From NCBI RefSeq assembly GCF_014595955.1, contig NZ_JABVCF010000013.1:1-62633 (forward strand): DNA of 62,633 bases, given 5' to 3'. Shown piece after piece: positions 59,720 through 62,633 of the stretch. The position numbers and the translations under genes were made by a program. The stretch comes from Pseudaminobacter soli (ex Zhang et al. 2022). Its GTDB lineage: Bacteria; Pseudomonadota; Alphaproteobacteria; Rhizobiales; Rhizobiaceae. Within the stretch, counting starts at the first letter, position 1, and every line of letters starts with the position of its first letter. Below the pieces are notes generated by a model. It worked only from the letters and a program-made list of their open reading frames with translations, was not told the DNA's origin and did not search any database.

Positions 59720-61828
59720 ATGCGCCCGTCCCTGCTCGATCCGCTGTTCGTGCCGATCACCTCGCTGGACGGGGTCGGGCCGAAGATCGCCACCATGATC
59801 GAGAAGGTCGTCCCGGCCGACCTCTCGGCCAGGAACGCGCGGGCCGGCGACCTCCTGTTCGTGCTGCCGCACTCGGTGATCGACCGGCGCAACCGGCCCG
59901 GGATCGCGCTCGCAGCCGAGGGCGCGATCGTAACGCTTGACGTGCGCGTCGACCGCCACCAGCCGCCGCCGAGAGGCAATCGCTCGGTCCCTTACCGGGT
60001 GTTCGTGCACGACGACACGGGCGAGATGGCGGTGACCTTCTTCCACGCCAACGCCGCCTGGCTGGAACGCAGCCTGCCGGTTGGGCGCCAGGTCGTCGTC
60101 AGCGGGCGCATGGAGTGGTTCAACGGCCGACCGTCCATGGTCCATCCGGACCACATAGCTTCGGCCGAGGACGTGGACTCCCTCCCCCTGGTCGAACCGG
60201 TCTACCCGCTCACCGCCGGTCTGCACGCCAAGGTCTTGCGTCGCGCGATCGGGCAGGCGCTGGCGAGAATGCCGCAATGGCCGGAATGGCAGGATCCTGA
60301 GTTCCTGCGGCGCCAGACCTGTCCCGACTTCGCTGGCGCGCTACGCCGAATTCACAATCCGGCCGACCCGATCGACGTCTCGCCGGAAGCGGTTGCCTGG
60401 CGGCGTCTCGCCTATGACGAGATCCTCGCCGGACAGGTATCTCTGGCCCTGGTGCGGGCGAAGGTGAGCAAGCGGGCCGGTCGGCCGCTCATCGGTGACG
60501 GTACGCGAATCGCTGCAATCCGTGCCGCCCTGCCCTATCGCCTTACGGCATCCCAGGAGAGTGCGCTTTCGGAGATCGACGCCGACATGGCGAAGCCCGA
60601 CCGCATGCTGAGGCTGCTGCAGGGCGACGTCGGATCGGGCAAGACCGTGGTCGCCCTTTTGGCAATGACGCGCGCGATCGAGGCGGGCGGACAGGCCGCG
60701 CTAATGGCGCCAACCGAAATCCTGGCGCGCCAGCATTTTTCGACCATAGAGCCGCTGGCGTCGAAGGCCGGGCTGTCGGTTGCCATCCTCACCGGCCGCG
60801 AGAAAGGCCGCGAGCGCACGGCCATACTCCAAGCGCTCGAATCCGGAGCGATCGACCTGGTGGTCGGGACGCACGCTCTGTTTCAGGAGAGCGTGCAGTT
60901 CCGCGATCTCGCGCTCGCGATCGTCGACGAGCAGCATCGCTTCGGCGTGCACCAGAGACTGGCGATCACCGCGAAAGGCGAAGCCCCCGACATGCTGGTC
61001 ATGACCGCGACGCCGATCCCGAGGACGCTGGTGCTTACCGCCTTCGGCGACATGGATGTCTCCAAGCTGACCGAGAAGCCGGCCGGCCGTCGCCCCATCC
61101 GCACCGTCAGCCTGCCGTTCGACCGCTATGAAGAACTCGTCGGTCGCATATCGGACGCGGTCGCCGAAGGGCAAAAAGTCTACTGGATCTGCCCGCTCGT
61201 CGAAGAGTCGGAGGAGGCAAAGCTCGCCTCGGCGGAAGAGCGTCATGCGGCGCTCCAATCCCGCTTCGGCGACAGGGTAGGTCTTGTCCATGGCCGCATG
61301 TCGGGCCGAGACAAGGACGAGGTAATGCGCGCCTTCAAGGAGGGCGAGACGCGCGTGCTCGTCGCAACCACGGTGGTCGAGGTCGGCGTCGACGTGCCTG
61401 ACGCGACCATCATCGTGATCGAGCATGCCGAGCGCTTTGGGCTGGCACAATTGCACCAGTTGCGCGGCCGGGTCGGGCGCGGCTCGAAGTCCTCCACCTG
61501 CGTGCTCCTCTACAAGCCTCCGCTGAGCGAAACCGCGACCGCACGGCTTTCGGTGATGCGCGAATCCCAGGACGGTTTCCGGATCGCCGAGGAAGACCTG
61601 AAGCTGCGCGGCGAAGGCGAACTGCTGGGGACCAAACAATCCGGCACGCCGGGGTTCCAGGTGGCGCGTCTGGAATTCCACGCCGATCTTTTGGAGACGG
61701 CGCGGCAGGATGCTCGGCTGCTGCTGGCGCGCGATCCCGAGCTGAAATCCGAGCGAGGCCAGGCGATCCGCGCGCTGCTTTACCTGTTCGGCAAGGACGA
61801 GGCCGTGCGCCTGCTCAGGGCGGGGTAG
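59720..61828 (+). CDS. recG: ATP-dependent DNA helicase RecG
   Basis: The protein has 702 residues from the ATG at 59720; a TTG four codons upstream is also possible. It shows the N-terminal wedge domain (GVGPKIATMIEK near residue 16), then the helicase core with Walker A GDVGSGKTVVA, Walker B VDEQHRFGV, SATPIPRT-like TATPIPRTL, and QLRGRVGR. RecG remodels stalled forks and branched DNA. It follows the common Rhizobiales order next to sdhE-mfd. Confidence 0.95.
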   Translation: MRPSLLDPLFVPITSLDGVGPKIATMIEKVVPADLSARNARAGDLLFVLPHSVIDRRNRPGIALAAEGAIVTLDVRVDRHQPPPRGNRSVPYRVFVHDDTGEMAVTFFHANAAWLERSLPVGRQVVVSGRMEWFNGRPSMVHPDHIASAEDVDSLPLVEPVYPLTAGLHAKVLRRAIGQALARMPQWPEWQDPEFLRRQTCPDFAGALRRIHNPADPIDVSPEAVAWRRLAYDEILAGQVSLALVRAKVSKRAGRPLIGDGTRIAAIRAALPYRLTASQESALSEIDADMAKPDRMLRLLQGDVGSGKTVVALLAMTRAIEAGGQAALMAPTEILARQHFSTIEPLASKAGLSVAILTGREKGRERTAILQALESGAIDLVVGTHALFQESVQFRDLALAIVDEQHRFGVHQRLAITAKGEAPDMLVMTATPIPRTLVLTAFGDMDVSKLTEKPAGRRPIRTVSLPFDRYEELVGRISDAVAEGQKVYWICPLVEESEEAKLASAEERHAALQSRFGDRVGLVHGRMSGRDKDEVMRAFKEGETRVLVATTVVEVGVDVPDATIIVIEHAERFGLAQLHQLRGRVGRGSKSSTCVLLYKPPLSETATARLSVMRESQDGFRIAEEDLKLRGEGELLGTKQSGTPGFQVARLEFHADLLETARQDARLLLARDPELKSERGQAIRALLYLFGKDEAVRLLRAG

Positions 61829-61831
61829 TGG

Positions 61832-62530
61832 TCAGCTTCCCCGCTTGCGCTTCGCCATTGCCTCCTCCGCAAGCGACGTGATCTTGGCCTGCGGCTCGGG
61901 CGCGACCAAGCCGCCGGAGATCAAAAGCTTGGCGGCATCCTCCACGCTCATGTCGAGCGGAATGACGTCCTCCTCGGGGGCATAGAGCAGATAGCCCGTG
62001 GTCACGTTCGGGCTGATCGGCCGGAAAACGGCAATCGTCCTGCCGTGCCGCGGCGCCAGCGCATGGTTGATCTCCGTCTCCTGCTGCTTGGCGATGAAGA
62101 CGATCGACCAGGCGCCCCGGCGCGGGTACTCGAACAAACCGACCTTGTTGAAGAGCTCCGACCGGTTGGCGAGGATGGTCTCGAATATCTGCTTCAGACC
62201 GCTGTAGATTGTGCGGACCAGCGGCATGCGGTTGAGGAGCCGCTCGCCGAACTGGACGATGGAACGGCCGATGATGTTGGCCGTCATGAAGCCTACGAGG
62301 GTGATCAGAAAGAGCGCCACGATTAGGCCGAAGCCCGGTACGGCGAAAGGCAGGTAGTTGTCCGGGTTATAGCGCGACGGAATGTAAGGCTTCACCCACG
62401 AATCTACCCACTGGATGAAGGTCCAGGCCAGGTACGCCGTTATTGCTAGCGGAGCACAGACCACGACTCCGGTAAGAAAATAATTCCGGAGTCGCGTCAT
62501 GCCGGAAAGGGAAGTCGGGGCGTCGCTCAT
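61832..62530 (-). CDS. DUF502 family inner-membrane protein
   Basis: The 232-residue protein has two hydrophobic segments at about residues 14-36 and 55-80 (LTGVVVCAPLAITAYLAWTF and FGLIVALFLITLVGFMTANI), then a conserved cytoplasmic part with NRMPLVRTIYSGLKQIFETI. DUF502 proteins are widespread in proteobacteria and have no firm function. It converges with recG, with a 3-base gap. Confidence 0.9.
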   Translation of the reverse strand: MSDAPTSLSGMTRLRNYFLTGVVVCAPLAITAYLAWTFIQWVDSWVKPYIPSRYNPDNYLPFAVPGFGLIVALFLITLVGFMTANIIGRSIVQFGERLLNRMPLVRTIYSGLKQIFETILANRSELFNKVGLFEYPRRGAWSIVFIAKQQETEINHALAPRHGRTIAVFRPISPNVTTGYLLYAPEEDVIPLDMSVEDAAKLLISGGLVAPEPQAKITSLAEEAMAKRKRGS

Positions 62531-62633
62531 CCGGAGCCTGAGAAATCGTGCAGCGGCGCCGGATTAGATCATCCTTGGCGCGCCGACACAATCCTTACGC
62601 AGAACGCGAGTTTCCGGCCTTCTGCCGGGTCCC
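62531..62633. other. Right-edge sequence upstream of the DUF502 gene
   Basis: These 103 bases probably contain the start region of the DUF502 transcript. No coding sequence is visible. Confidence 0.4.

Noticed and set aside
1-62633. CRISPR array, insertion sequence, integrase, prophage, tRNA or riboswitch
   Set aside because: I looked for regularly spaced repeats, transposase motifs, cloverleaf sequences and known riboswitch cores and saw none that I could support by eye.

Overview
The window is GC-rich, gene-dense chromosomal DNA from an alphaproteobacterium, most likely a member of the Rhizobiales close to Mesorhizobium/Phyllobacteriaceae. Evidence: the neighbourhoods uvrC-pgsA-moaD-moaE and mfd-sdhE-recG-DUF502, an IalB protein, an Omp25/31-type porin-like protein, DUF1194, and rhizobial intergenic palindromes. 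This placement is inference from gene content; no rRNA or tRNA gene lies inside the window.

Positions 1-783 hold no intact gene. There is a strong promoter reading out of the left edge, and a frameshifted GntR/FCD regulator remnant. From about 0.8 to 35.6 kb lies a catabolic region rich in genes for methylated amines and betaine-like compounds: an FAD/GcvT fusion of the dimethylglycine/sarcosine dehydrogenase family, a LysR regulator divergent from an MttB-superfamily methyltransferase, a GlxA/GbdR-like AraC regulator, and an operon of a Tat-exported binding protein, an esterase, an enolase-superfamily enzyme and an Ldh2-type reductase. Next comes a complete OpuC/ProU-type importer transcribed behind an M24 hydrolase that resembles the DMSP lyase DddP and an isochorismatase-fold hydrolase. 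A plus-strand set follows: flavin reductase, ornithine-cyclodeaminase-like protein and a HAL-family lyase with a broken MIO triad. A second complete OpuC-type importer is co-transcribed with two luciferase-like monooxygenases. Further right are ialB, an orphan YejA-like binding protein, a DsbA/FrnE protein, a quinone reductase-like protein, and an operon of ABC ATPase and permease (SsuBC/ThiXZ type), cytosine-deaminase-like amidohydrolase and VAO-type oxidase.

Positions 35.7-45.5 kb are mostly core genes: moaE, moaD, pgsA, uvrC, a FolM/PTR1-like reductase, an outer-membrane beta-barrel protein, a DUF1194 protein, a second FAD/GcvT fusion and a small SnoaL-like secreted protein.

Positions 45.5-52.6 kb hold one minus-strand gene cluster that strongly recalls mycobacterial decaprenyl-phosphoryl-arabinose synthesis: a HAD-UbiA fusion, a DprE1-like oxidase, an SMR/ArnE-like small transporter, an extended SDR, a class III aminotransferase and a GT-C-like membrane protein. 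It looks like a pathway that builds, flips and transfers a polyprenyl-phosphate-linked pentose or aminosugar. The right end (52.8-62.6 kb) is ordinary core sequence: a small secreted protein, a large MscS channel, mfd, sdhE, recG and a DUF502 membrane protein.

The two most promising leads are the DprE1/UbiA/GT-C cluster and the MIO-less HAL-family lyase embedded in the onium-compound region, which could be an ergothionase-like betaine lyase.
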